Shown piece by piece: positions 23,878 through 35,325 of a stretch of DNA of 64,000 nt (positions are counted from its first letter, which is position 1; each line of letters starts with the position of its first letter). The stretch comes from Lepidonotus clava (Eukaryota > Annelida > Polychaeta > Phyllodocida > Polynoidae), in NCBI GenBank assembly GCA_936440205.1, contig OW387149.1:7212114-7276113 (forward strand). Direction: 5' to 3'. Under the pieces are notes generated by a model. The model did no database searches. It had not been told where the DNA came from and saw only the letters and a list, made by a program, of their open reading frames with translations. A program made the position numbers and the translations under genes.

Positions 23878-24262
23878 ACCATGTACAGCTTAAATGGCCA
23901 GTAGCCTTCGCCTACAGGTAGAAATAGCCGTCGGTCATCCGGAGGTGGGGCGTTACTGATCTGAATGCTTGTACAAAACAAACCTTCTTCTCGCTGTCAT
24001 ATGACCATAGAATCTGATGTTGATACGCTGTAGAACACCAATAACCAACAACCAAACATATCAGGTCCTAGCAGCAGTGGACCTTCCCTTAACAGTAGCA
24101 CAGGTCGGCAGGTGGGCAATGTGGACGGGGGGGGGGCAAACAGGGATAAAGTATGTCGGGGTGGGAGGTCGGCGGGCTGTTGATATTACAGGAACGGTGA
24201 AAGGGAGCAAAATTTTGTATATGTCAGATACTATAGACCTTGTGCAGACATAGTCACGTGAT

Positions 24263-24465
24263 CACTTTTGATCCAGTGGGTAGCATGTGAGGTTTCTGTG
24301 TGGTGAACCTGGGTTCGATTCCCCCGGCCGTCCTTTCGACTTCCTTTCCTTGCCGTCATTCTAACCCACTGAGATCTGGTCAGCAGTACTTTGTGCAAAG
24401 CAAAAGTGTGAGTTGGTCTCAATATAGCTGAAAGATGGGTGTGTGGACCTTAAACTCCAGCACAG
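24263..24465 (+). mobile_element. tRNA-related SINE, copy 2
   Basis: A better-preserved member of the family at 23597. It starts at about TTTTGATCCAGTGGGTAGCATGT, with a B box GGTTCGATTCC at about 24311. CTTTCCTTGCCGTCATTC, GTGAGTTGGTCTC, TATAGCTGAAA and a CTTAAACTCC end follow. No coding capacity. Confidence 0.65.
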
Positions 24466-24711
24466 CACCATTGTACATTAATATTATGATAGAAAGTGCT
24501 TTGTTTCAGATGACACATCAAATAGGATAGCATAACTCAAGAGGAATCAGTTGTGTTGAAACTACAGGCATTTAATGGTTAAAGTCATAAAGCCTTAATA
24601 AAACCAGATTATTTGAGCCACTTTCTTCTTTTAAACACCATTCACTTTACCTGCATTGAGAACTTACCAATCATTATGACTAAGATATAGCCACTGAGGT
24701 TCCCATTTCAG

Positions 24712-24844
24712 ATGGCTTCCCCAGTCCCCTATAGTCAGGTGTTCTCTCCATCCCACCCTGTCGTCCCCCAGCCCCATCCCTCTCACCTGTCTCACAGCCC
24801 CTCCCCAACTCCTCAACTTCCCATCATACATGTCTGGATATCTC
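24712..24844 (+). CDS. Possible Pro/Ser-rich exon
   Basis: A 133-bp open segment is preceded by an acceptor-like TTCCCATTTCAG and followed by a donor-like CTC|GTAGGT. Read from its ATG it encodes a peptide beginning MASPVPYSQVFSPSHP and rich in Pro, Ser and His. It would end in phase 1, which does not fit the phase-0 C1 exon directly. A second frame is also open, so reading-frame support is weak. It may be an alternative exon of the surrounding gene or a chance open stretch. Poly(G) at 24875-24889 follows closely. Confidence 0.25.
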
Positions 24845-25042
24845 GTAGGTGTGCATATTGCCTACAATCGGGGTGGGGGGGGGGGGGGGTGCATGGTGTG
24901 GGGTCGGATGGGTTGGGAAGGGGTCACAAGAGGTCAGCAGACACCCTAGACAACTCTACTACTTCTACCCCTGCGTCCCATATTACCATCAGGGACGGAT
25001 CCAGGGATTTTTTTGTTGTTAAACAAAAAGGGGGGGGGGGGC

Positions 25043-26640
25043 TATATAAAAGTTGAGGCGCCGTATTCCTGGGCTAATATTTCACAATACAAAAATCTAA
25101 ATTTGACACAATTTCTGCCATTTGACTGGAATTTGATTTTTTTGGCAGTAAAATATATATTTATTTCCTATTGAAGACATAGGGCATCCACTGAGCTATC
25201 TAAAACTTATAGATTTTATGTGTGAGGATGATTGGACCAATCGTATTTGCGTTTGCCAGCACAACCCCAAAACAGTATTGCATTAAGTGAAAAACAAATT
25301 TATGTTGGTATGTGTATTGGTTTTTACATCAGGAATCATAGAATTAACATTAACAATTCATCTTAAAATTTGACAGAGGTGGTAGGGGTAAATTATTGTC
25401 TGAAAGGTACCCACCAGAAAACCAAGCTACACGCTAGCGTATCCATAAGAGAAAGGAGAAATAGTTGACAGTATACCGAAAAAGAGGTATCGGCAGACAT
25501 TCTAAACGTTCTCAGTGAGAAGCACAGTCACAGAAGCATAAGAACGATGGAGCATATTCAAAAATATTCTGAACATTTAGATACATATCTTAGCATACAT
25601 TCGGCAGTTAGAAGCGCAGACATAACATACAGGACCACGACCCCTAGCTCATACTGGTACCAACGATCCTATAGCAAGCAAAGATGAATGACTTACATTG
25701 TTTCTCCCAGAATGTCTTGATGGTGGTGCCCCCTATGAGAGTCTATGCAAACCGGTACAATGCATCATCTATTTTGTCGTTTTCGTGACGTCTTCGCCAT
25801 TTGTTTACGTGTCGGAAAAGACCGTAAGTGACGCACTGTTCTTTTATTTGTATCTGGTTGCACAGATTTTTGTAGGGGGTGCCACTAACGACGACGTCAC
25901 GAAAAAAACACGTAGGCAATCGTGCAAGTCATGTATCTTTGTGTAGCTATAATATTTTTGCTGGTACCTTACTGCTTGGTGTTATCGTCGGAGGCTGACT
26001 TCACCCCCTCTCAGCCCCAGAGGACTGCATCCATCTCAGCTTATCTCGGCAGTTCCTGTTCGCACGCTGTGCAGTCTTCATACTTCTTATTACACAGTGT
26101 TTGTTTTTACACTGGGTCTGTACATGAAACTGTGGCCAAAACGTATATATGTTTGCATGTCTTAGACGCAACTGTTTCAAGGAAGGGCCAAGAGGGCTAA
26201 TGAAGAAGCATTTTAATATTCTAACTAAAGCAAGCATATACTTGCTTTAGATAGAATAAGCAGGTAGGACACTTTCCTCAAATTAACAGCAGTTAAGAAG
26301 TGAAAAACATTCAATAATGCATTGGCAGAAGTGTATGTCAGTAGTCAATTGAAATATATATAGCTTCAATGAATAAGCCTCATGTCTATTTCTTTTCAAA
26401 AGTAAAATACAAAATTGTTTCTGTGTAGAAAAACAGAATAAAATACAAATATCAAGCATTTCTATGTAGACATTAAATTCAATAACAAATGAATACAACA
26501 CAAATACAATTAAACCTAAATTATCTAGTCATTTACTTTCTTACAGGGCCAGTGATTATTGCCTTTCATAGATCTATTCAAATATATTTCTTAAATAATA
26601 ATCATTCTTGAATAGTATAATATAGATTGTAATGTATCCA
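25043..26640. other. Non-coding stretch
   Basis: No convincing exon. The short ORFs at 25698-26200 show hydrophobic runs but lack splice or start support. At 24995-25041 a GGGACGGATCCAGGG end followed by 12 Gs resembles a degenerate DNA-transposon terminus. Confidence 0.4.
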
Positions 26641-26859
26641 GTCCCATCATCAATAGCCCCACCATTTACTGCCCAGAGATAGGGTGAAGTGAGTCAGTCA
26701 TGTCGTGGTCTGAGCAGCTCCAGCGAGCAGCTCAGTTGTAGGGACCCAGAGGTAAGGAGCAGCTCATAGGGAACTGGAGGTGGTCGGCAGGTAGATCTAC
26801 CCTACACCTGCTCACCCCAGGGTGGCTACCTCCACGGTTGTTGACACCCCACACACTGA

Positions 26860-27110
26860 CTGGGGCACTCCGCAACGAGATCACTGTCTGTGCCAGATCA
26901 ACTTCTGTGCCAGAAATGATAGTCTGTGAGAACTGACTCTACTATGTAGGGCGTTAACTTTGTACTGGAATTATAAGATTACTACGCCCTGCAGCTCAAA
27001 AGTAGTCTGGGGGTTTTCGCTGATTTGTCCCAGGCTGAAGGGGCGGGCCAGGGACGGCTGCATACATTGCAGAGATCCCTCTCGTAGTGAGGTGGTCAAA
27101 GCGGCAGAGT
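26860..27110 (+). repeat. GC-rich duplicated block, copy 2
   Basis: Diverged partner of 15470-15715 in the same orientation, 11.4 kb downstream. Shared ordered words include CACTCCGCAACGAGATC (CACTCTGCGGCGAGATC in copy 1), GACTCTACTATGTAGG, GATTACTACGCCCTGC, AAAAGTAGTC and GGCAGAGTG. The TACTAC/GTAGT stem is kept while its loop has changed. Just upstream (26700-26830) is another GC-rich stretch with a donor-like CCAGAG|GTAAGG. No ORF is credible. Confidence 0.5.
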
Positions 27111-27400
27111 GAGGGGGGGTACATTTAATACCCAACCAGACCTTACTCCCATGAATTCGGCTCGGAGTCCAGTCCGCGCCCTCCCGGGGCTGCGTTCACA
27201 CCTGGAGGGTACCGTGGAGGATCTACTCACCTACTGCTGCACTGCTGGGATGGATATCTGAACCCGTATCCGCTACATAGAGTAGTATTTCTGTCCTTGA
27301 GGATTAACAACTGAGGTGGATGGCTTTATTACATGTTCTGAAGGGATAGCCAATGGAGGCATATGGTTTGATTACTCACCTGTGGATTGTAACCATGGAT

Positions 27401-27465
27401 ATATAAGCTTTGGATGTGTTACAAGGATTGGTAATAAGCTTTGGATCTGCTACGAGGATTGGTAA
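27401..27465. repeat. Tandem duplication of about 31 bp
   Basis: Two adjacent copies of ATAAGCTTTGGAT(G/C)TG followed by a TACAAGGATTGGTA-like end. Minor local duplication. Confidence 0.6.
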
Positions 27466-28939
27466 TAATGACTTCCCTATGTGTCATGTACACAACAAAC
27501 ACACAATTTCTCTTTTATAAAACGTTGCACGGCGATCCATAGTTAGTGCGTACCGTAGCCATGTTCAACAAGTTCTTTTGCCAGGTGCATCCATTCAGGG
27601 AGAGGGTTTGTCATTAACAAGGTGGAGTCTATATTTCGACCTACATAGGCAGTTCTGCTTATTCCCAATATGATAATACATACTGTATATCCAAGTTCCA
27701 GATAGGCTACGACGAGTAATTTGGAGTATCAGAATGGCATTCAACAATCCCACAATAATTTCATTGAACCATTAGTTCTGAGATTTCATGAAGTAATACA
27801 TAGTACTTATCGTAGTAAGGCGTAGGTTGTAGCCAGGTCTGATTATCTTTCCACGTAGATCACTTTAAATAGGTAGTGAACATCAAAGGGGCACTTACAC
27901 AGTTATGGGAGTTAAAAACCAACACCTGAGTAAAAACCTACACGGGTTGTGAGTGAGGGGGGCAGTGATTCCTACTAAAGGTGTTCACCCTGGTTAGGGC
28001 TCTCAGCTGAGGGTTCACGTGTCAGGTGATTCCCATGGCAGGCGCCTAGTGTGCATACTCTGGATTGTGAGCTTCATGTTGTAGTTGAGATACTCATACG
28101 GGATACCCCGGCGGATCAATTTGACCGATTCAGGGGATTCTGATCTAACTTCCATGTTATGTAGAGCGAAACCTACAAATGGAGAGAAATATCAAAGGCA
28201 TTTACAGCAAAACTGCTCAGTATATTAGTACTTAACTCGTCCCGTGCATGGTTAAAGATATCCTGGGTTTTGGTCATTCCCGCCTGTACAGAGGGTCTTT
28301 TGTAAGAGACTTTTGTCCATATTAGAGCATTAGAGCATCTGTGTAGTTTGAAGATGAGGCGTCGTCGAATAGAGATCACTGGCATCAAAATTGATTGAAG
28401 CATAGGCTGTTAACTCCAAAGTGTCCCGTGGTTGGTTTTAAAGACTAATTATTCGTACTGCAGAAACCCTTGGGTCTACCTGCTGCTATATTAATGTAAA
28501 AGTCTTTAGTTTTGTTAGGGAGTTTCACTTGAAGGTCGTTTTTTAAGACTGGTCGTCTGTTTTGAAATTAAATGAGGAAGCTTTTTGAAGGTAAATCAAA
28601 CAAGTCAATTCACACAATCCCCTGATCCTTAAAATATGAATGTGGATAATTTTCATTGCATGATTTATGAGTCATGAGGTGTTTGATAGATAGGCTCCAC
28701 ACATATACGCATCCCAGAATATATCTTAGTGTCATTGTATCAGCAGGCTACTAAATGGCACACACATTACCGCAAAGCCCTTCTCCTATAATCTATCTCC
28801 ATATAACTTGATCTGGTCCACCAATATGATCCCGTCCTACAGTTGGCCATCAGCCTCCCCTAGCCGTCCTCAGCGGGAGCTGCTCAGGTCTGGGTGAGCG
28901 GGGGAGCAGTTTGTTGTGACTGCTGATGGCCTCTCCTAC
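27466..28939. other. Non-coding, no recognised gene
   Basis: Nothing supported. A GC-rich stretch lies at 28830-28930, just outside the inverted-repeat element. Confidence 0.4.
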
Positions 28940-29018
28940 ATGGGTACACTATGTAGATCTGGGAGGGCTTGGGTCCTGCCCAGAGGGGTACAACCTGATA
29001 GAGGCTAGATCTCAGACT

Positions 29019-30272
29019 ATTGTTAAGACACTAAGTCACATAGGGCACTAAGTCACAAAGTTTTGTGACTTAGGGTCAGTATGTGACTTAGGGCCACCTC
29101 AAGTCCCTAAGTCACAAATAAAACCCTAAGTGGTAAAGACACTAAGTCACAAACTGTCTTTGTGACTTAGGGTCACTTTGTGACTTAGGGCCACTAAACT
29201 ATTTTGTCACATGTTTTGTGACTTAGGGTCACTTTGTGACTTAGGCTCATTTTGTGACTTCTGGCAATTTTGTTACTTTTTATTTTATGAATTGATTATT
29301 TTTCAGGTAATAAATTTATTAATCACTTAATTTTAATCGTTTATCTATTTTCATTTATCTATTAATCAATATTTATTTATTTATTAATCATTCATATTTA
29401 TCTTATTTATTATTTGTACTTTACCAGTGAAATATTAATTAATATATTAGTAATATATTTTCAATTATTTCTTATCATGTAATTATGTGTTGTTTATTCA
29501 GTTGATATTGTGTATTTATTTATTCAGTTTATTATTTATTTATGAATTAATTGATTATCTATTCATTTTATAATTAGTTATTATATACTTAATTATTACT
29601 ATTATTGATTATTTTCATGTATGTTATTTTTCATTTTTTCTTTCATCATTTCCCCTATTAAGTAATTGTTCACTTCATGTTTATTACTTTTTAATTCATT
29701 ACCATTAATAATTATTCATTTATTTACTATTTATTCCTTTTTCATTGTTATCTCTACCATAATTATCACAAAATCTAGTGCTATGTGACTCAGGGTCATT
29801 TTGTGACTTAGTGTCTTAACATGTTAGGACACTAAGTCACATAGGGCACTAAGTCACATAACTTTGTGACTTGAAGGTGACCCTAAGTCACAAAATGCCA
29901 TGTGTTTTAAGGTCACTATTTGACTTAGTGTCTTAACACCCTAAGTCACAAAATCTGGGCTATGTGACTTAAGGTCACTTTGTGACTTAGTGTCTTACTG
30001 TTAGGACACTAAGTCACATAGGGCACTAAGTCACATAACTTTGTGACTTGAGGGTGACCCTAAGTCACAAAGGCTGGTGCTATGTGACTTAGGGTCACTT
30101 TGTGACTTAGTGCCCTAGTGTTAGGACACTAAGTCACATAGGGCACTAAGTCACATAACTTTGTGACTTAGGGTCACTTTAGGCCTTTGTGGGATAGGGT
30201 CTTGAGGGTGACCCTAAGTCACAAAGACTGGTGCTATGTGACTTAGGGTCACTATGTGACTTAGTGTCTTAA
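29019..30272. mobile_element. Palindromic GTGACTTAG array element
   Basis: Starts TTAAGACACTAAGTCAC and ends GTGACTTAGTGTCTTAA, which are inverted copies. Both sides are filled with alternating CTAAGTCACA and TGTGACTTAGGGTCAC words. At least three roughly 120-180 bp higher-order units begin TTAGGACACTAAGTCAC at about 29824, 30002 and 30121. An AT-rich non-repetitive core lies at about 29270-29780. The equivalent site in the right arm of the host element (near 31400) lacks it, which marks it as a separate insertion. There is no coding capacity. It would fold on itself extensively. Confidence 0.65.
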
Positions 30273-30294
30273 CACCATAACACAGATATGAGTA

Positions 30295-30840
30295 GGTCTA
30301 CATCTAGGTGGTCTAGCTAGGAGGAGGCGTCTGTGTATATAAATGAGCTGGTAACAGTTGATGTAAAGGAGCAACATATTTGCTGGTCTACATCTAGGTT
30401 GTCTCGGTACGGGGAGGTATATCTGTGTAGTCTAGATGTTAACTGGTAAGACTTGATGTAAAGGAGGAACAGATAATTGAGACATTCAAATGTGCCGTTC
30501 TATATCTAGGATGTCTAGGTATGACTAGATCTGAGCTTGTAACGATGTGAAGATGTAAAGAAGATAATTGAGATATTCAAATGCTCTGTCCAATACCTAG
30601 CTTGTCTAGCTAGCAGTAGGTGTGTGTATACATGAGCTGGAAACAGTTGATGTGAAGGAACAACTTGTTTGCAGTTTATAACAAGCTTAAGGTTGTCTGG
30701 GTATGAGTAGATGTGTATAAATATGAGCTCGTAAAAGTTAACTAGATACAAAATTAATATGCTGTTATATATCTTGAATGTCTAACTATGATTTAATGTG
30801 TGTAGTTCTGAGCTCGTAAAAGCTGTTATTAAAGGGGCAG
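30295..30840. repeat. Degenerate tandem repeat, units of about 85-110 bp
   Basis: About six units share the scaffold CTACATCTAGGTTGTCT, GGTATGAGTAG, GAGCTGGTAACAGTTGATG and GTAAAGGAGCAAC. Units begin near 30295, 30388, 30500, 30588, 30680 and 30770. Related pieces occur inverted at 31280-31410 and direct at about 31625-31690. They form the core of the inverted-repeat element. Confidence 0.55.
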
Positions 30841-31699
30841 GGGTGTATATAAAGGATGGAACAGCCATAATCCCAGTGGGGGGGGGGGGGGGGCTATCAT
30901 TCCAACAGTTTAAAGATCTCCTGGAAATTATCCCAAATATCTGAGTAACAAATTATTCTAACTCTATATTTTTTAGATAGACTAACACATGAACATACCA
31001 AGACTCATTGCTGTGAAAATGCAGAGAAATATTTTTCTGTATCTCCCCTAACCAGAATGTTTATTTTGAAAACATTTCAGTTAGATTTGAAAGTTGTGGC
31101 TGTTCCTCAATTAGACTTACATCCCTCCTCTATTGAGGCTGTTATATCAAAGGGACACTGGTCAGTAAATGGCATCTCCCTTACCTAACCCCCTTCCCTG
31201 ACTGACACATTACCCCATTAGCATATTAAGCCCTCCTTTATGTTACCTTTTACTGACCAACATTGACATACCCCTCCTTGTAGTTAGACCAGCCTAGATA
31301 ATTATAGACCAGTGAACAAGTCGCTCCTTTACATCAACTGTTTCCATATCATATATAAACAGGCCTCCTCCTAGCTAGACAACTTAGATATAGACCAACT
31401 CATATCTGTGTTATAGTGTCAGACCTAGCCTCTATCAGCTTGTAACCCCCTGGCCAAGACCCAAGCCCTCCAAGACCTACATGATGTACCAAGATAGGAA
31501 GCTAGACAACCTAGAAACAGGACAGCAAATATCTCAGGTATCTGTTGCTGTTTAAGAAGGGGCAAAACTTGTTAGTTACCTAACAAATGCACTCTGCTGT
31601 GTATCTCCTGGGTTCCTCCTGGAGTAATGGTTAATTGAGAAAGTCAAATTTGCTTTTTCGAATCTAGGTGGTCTAACCAGTTAATCTACACCGAACCGT

Positions 31700-32515
31700 T
31701 TGCTTTGCTTAGAGTAGTGTGGCATTCATGAGAATGTAGTTATGTGTTTAAGGTCTTTATTGAAATAGACAGGGTTACATGATACGGAATGCATACCTTA
31801 GAATCATAGGCAGTTTGATACATTACGTATATTCAACAATCAACAATAACATATTTTGATCCGAGCCATAATATTCATGTAACAGTTTTAGTTAGGTGAG
31901 ATGCTGTAGACGGTATGTAGACGGTATTCAAGGATATAGATCAATAAAAATAAAAATATAACATGATTTAAGACAGTATTCAGGTTGTCTCAGGTCAGCT
32001 ATTATCTTTGATAGCAAATTCCCGAGACCCCTGTGTGAGGGCGCTGCCCGGGGCACTGGTCTATACTCGCATTAATGGGGGGGGGGGGCACTTAGCACAG
32101 ATATAATTTTGCTTTGTTCAAACTATCCTTTTAGTTGTGAGCTAGGTGCCTAAGCTAGGCTTTCTTGTAAACAGCGATGTAATTGGTGCAAAGTACGGAC
32201 TGGTTTAATATGTATGTAAACATGTATAGGCCCCTTTAACGAATTACATGTACACATTTATCGAATGCGTTTTGCAATATTTGGAAATAAGCTGCCATGG
32301 TTTAGAATACTGACTCAAATGTTACGTTCCATCAACAAATAAAAATCCCATCATAAATCCCATCAAAAAACCCATCAAAGAATAGAGGATTGTTATTGCC
32401 CTACTTGCACACGCCTTTTCCTCATGCTAGATCCATCAATGGTATGTTCAAACGCCGTTCAAACCAAGACATCAGGCTTTGTGCCTACTCGGTCTGTACT
32501 ATATCCAGGGCCGTG
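31700..32515. other. Non-coding, no recognised feature
   Basis: Nothing supported except a 12-base poly(G) run at 32077-32088. Confidence 0.4.
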
Positions 32516-32707
32516 GCCAGCCCTAAAATCTGAGGGGGTTACGGAAAGTCTGTGTGGCTTTCAATCAAATCTGAGTGGGTTCCAGATGAGAAATCTTACA
32601 ATTTTTTGTATGCTACCTCGATCAACCCTTTCACAATCATAGGGGTTCCAGACACCCTGAGAACCCCCCCCCCCCCCCCCCCCCCACCCCTCCCGGATAC
32701 GGCATTG
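32516..32707. mobile_element. hAT-like MITE, copy 1
   Basis: Begins CAGGGCCGTGGCCAGCCC and ends CCGGATACGGCATTG, imperfect inverted repeats. The interior (CTAAAATCTGAGGGGGTT, GGGGTTCCAGACAC) matches the element at 49914-50098. It contains a 22-base poly(C) at 32664-32685. No target duplication survives. Confidence 0.6.
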
Positions 32708-32819
32708 CCATCCCTTTCAGTTTGAGCTGCTCGGGGTGAATGTGAGCACGTGTTGCTCGCCGTACGGCTTACACAGGTGTGAAGGGGATCACAGGTGGCA
32801 CCCACCCCCTCGGGCACCT

Positions 32820-34738
32820 CACGGGCCGACCACTAGGTAATCACTAGAGTAGGGAGGGGGCACCTTGTCTGAAAAACCATGGTACATGCTTTAGGGAACG
32901 CCGAGTAGTTTCCCCAATCTTGATGTGGCCTCCTGGATAAGTGTCTATTTTTCCATATTTTCCACAGCGCTTTGATGAGTATTCAACATTTAGATATTGT
33001 AAATGCCTAGCCTGTTGTTTGATTGCAACTTGGGAATGGGGTAAAAAGGATTCTTAGTCCTCGTGAAAATGTGGGGTTTCGAGGGGTGTCATGGGCCTCA
33101 GGGGACTTTGTCGTTAGTGTTTAAGTAAAAGTGACGAGAAAGACAGATGAATAGGGGAGGGGGGCGAAGGTTGACCTGCGGTGTGGTCTGCAGCTAATAT
33201 TTATGTATTTGTGATTGGGAATTGAGCATCTGATCTCCTTTTATAGACCTCCTAAAGAGACATTGTAGCTGATTGGTTAAGGACAGATCACATGACAAGT
33301 ACTCTAAAACTATTATGAAATACAATATTTTGTGTTGTTTGAGGAATTGACAATTCAAGGCACTAAAAGTTACAAATTTTCGAGTCATATCTTAAGTATC
33401 ATCTTATTTCATATCACTTCCAACTTCATGTCATATTCTAAGTATCAATTACTTTTAGGTCACATGTCCCTTTGTATCATTATCTTTACTCAACAGACAA
33501 TTTATTATTACAACATTATACAGACAACATATCATTTAAAACTGATTTAATTTCTTAACCAAAGCTACAATTCTATAGTTCTTGAATTGATGGGATTAAC
33601 AAAAGGAATATAGGGAAATCCGGAGGGAAATCGAAGGAAATTTTGGGGAAATCAAGCGATTCACAAACGAATCTGTGGGGTCTAAACTATTGAACTCGAA
33701 GATGTAGTGCCCCCCCCCCCCACTCAAACTGAGTGCTCCCACCTCTCCACCTATCCCTGCTTGTATAGCCACTCCATCTGGGAGATACAACTCCACTTGA
33801 CTGACTGATTCTGAAGGGGACCAGTCTCTGCTACAGGAAAGGGAAGTTTTTTTAAGCGTAGATTGTTTTTCTACATGACATACAACTTGATTGATTACAC
33901 AGAATGTCTGGCCATGTCTTTGCAAAGATTTTTGTTGTTTCACATCCAAGTGATGTGTATATTATTATCCTAAGCTTCATGGGAGATTGCAGAAATACTG
34001 TTTGTTTGGGGGTCCAGAGGGAAGAATGGCTTTCTGGGTGAGCCCTGCTTTAAGTGAATGTATTCACTGTTGTTTTATGTAGGTACATTAAGAGCAGTTT
34101 ATTGAAAATCTAAAGGGGTTCTGGTTACATATGAAGGGATTCTTAAGGTCTGACTGGGTTCAAAATAAATATGAAGGATTTCAAGCTGACAATACCTATC
34201 AAATCCTTTATGACGTTAGCCATGTGACCTGAAATGTTCAATATCTGAGTGGCTTCCCCCTGCTGGGTACAGAACTGTTGTGAGCTGCCCGTGGTTAGGT
34301 AAATACTGCGTAGATGGACAACTCCTGTGGTATGTAAGCCTACAAACACCTGATAGTCCGGTGCTCAGACATGTCCATCCGGCATGGCTCTCGTCTCTGT
34401 TAATTACCAGCAGGTGGCAGTAGCAGTAATGGTAAATCATGGCTAGGGATAAAGGCATTTAGGCCAAGGGCACAGCTTTTGTCACTTTTTCACCCACTCA
34501 GCCAATTAGTGTGTATTGACAAGCGTATGTCCAACTCCACCTTTTCATTGTTTTCAACATTTTTGGGGGGGGGCTGATAAGACAGAACCTTTGGGGTTGT
34601 CCTCGGGTGTCCTTACAGCCCATGGCATAAAATCATTGCAACGCGGATAACATACACTAACAGCAAGAATTGTCTTTTTGCTAAACCGATGTCATGCAAA
34701 TTCTATATATTATTCTATACCAACTTCATAGCACCTAT
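32820..34738. other. Non-coding stretch
   Basis: No exon is supported. The minus-strand frame 33596-33949 (about 117 codons, Gly/Ser-rich, containing a poly(C)-encoded Gly run) has no recognised motif. Homopolymers lie at 33710-33721 and 34565-34573. Confidence 0.4.
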
Positions 34739-35110
34739 ACGGATTAAACGGGTCAGCAGTATCCCTGCGATTTTCTGCATCGCGCAGCGAAATACTGGGC
34801 TCCAAAAGTGACCCTGTTTAGCATTGGGGCCTATGGGGAAAACGTGAATTTTCGCGATTATGCGAAATTGATACAATGCGAAAATTTGAAGGCTTGTATT
34901 GCATTCCTGGGATTAATTCCAAACTTTTTCACATTTACTGTATGAAGATTGGATTGAAATTTTAAAAGTTACAGCGAAATATCATGTTTTCTCCCATAGG
35001 ATCCTATGTTAAACGTCCACCCAACCTCTGCTCGCGATTTCAGCGAAATTTCACTTTTAGACCCGCATACAGCGTATACCTTCAGCATTGTCCTGCCCCG
35101 CGAGCAAAGG
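34739..35110. other. Unclassified repeat-like stretch with GCGAAAT words
   Basis: The words GCGAAAT / ATTTCGC recur in both orientations (about 34785-34870 and 35030-35055), suggesting the inverted ends of an old element. No termini could be fixed. Confidence 0.25.
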
Positions 35111-35204
35111 TGGAATAACTGATGGCGTTATTGCCCCACTGGTGAATAATGTTTTTCATGGGTTAATGGGTTATTTCTCAGGGTTATTGGTATAGAATAA
35201 AACA

Positions 35205-35325
35205 AGAACTAACCTTGAGAGCACTCAGCCATGATTATTGCCCCTTGTCAAAGGTCTTGGGCAAAGCCCTCGACCCTTCGACAGCGGGGCAATAATCAAG
35301 GCTTCGTGCCCCCTCGATTAGTTCT
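35205..35325. mobile_element. Small palindromic MITE
   Basis: The outer arms AGAACTAA and TTAGTTCT are inverted, as are GATTATTGCCCC (35233-35244) and GGGGCAATAATC (35286-35297), with imperfect pairing between. Total about 121 bp. It would form a single stem-loop. No coding capacity. Confidence 0.55.

Larger units (their letters stand above)
28940..31502. mobile_element. Large inverted-repeat element, interrupted
   Basis: The left arm starts at about 28940 (GAGGGCTTGGGTCCTGCCC, then CTGATAGAGGCTAG). The right arm, 31240-31502, is its inverted copy (CTAGCCTCTATCAG, then GACCCAAGCCCTCC). The match resumes at 30272-30390, where AACACAGATATGAGTAGGTC corresponds to the complement of 31389-31408. 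The intervening 29019-30272 is missing from the right arm, so it was inserted into the left arm. Without the insertion the element is about 1.3 kb. It encodes no transposase, and its interior is made largely of degenerate tandem units. Confidence 0.6.

Noticed and set aside
25698-26200. Hydrophobic short ORFs suggesting a membrane protein
   Set aside because: No start context, splice sites or continuing exons; hydrophobic runs are expected in T-rich DNA.
29019-30272. CRISPR-like or bacterial repeat array
   Set aside because: Repeats are alternating palindromes without unique spacers of constant size, in an animal-type genomic setting.
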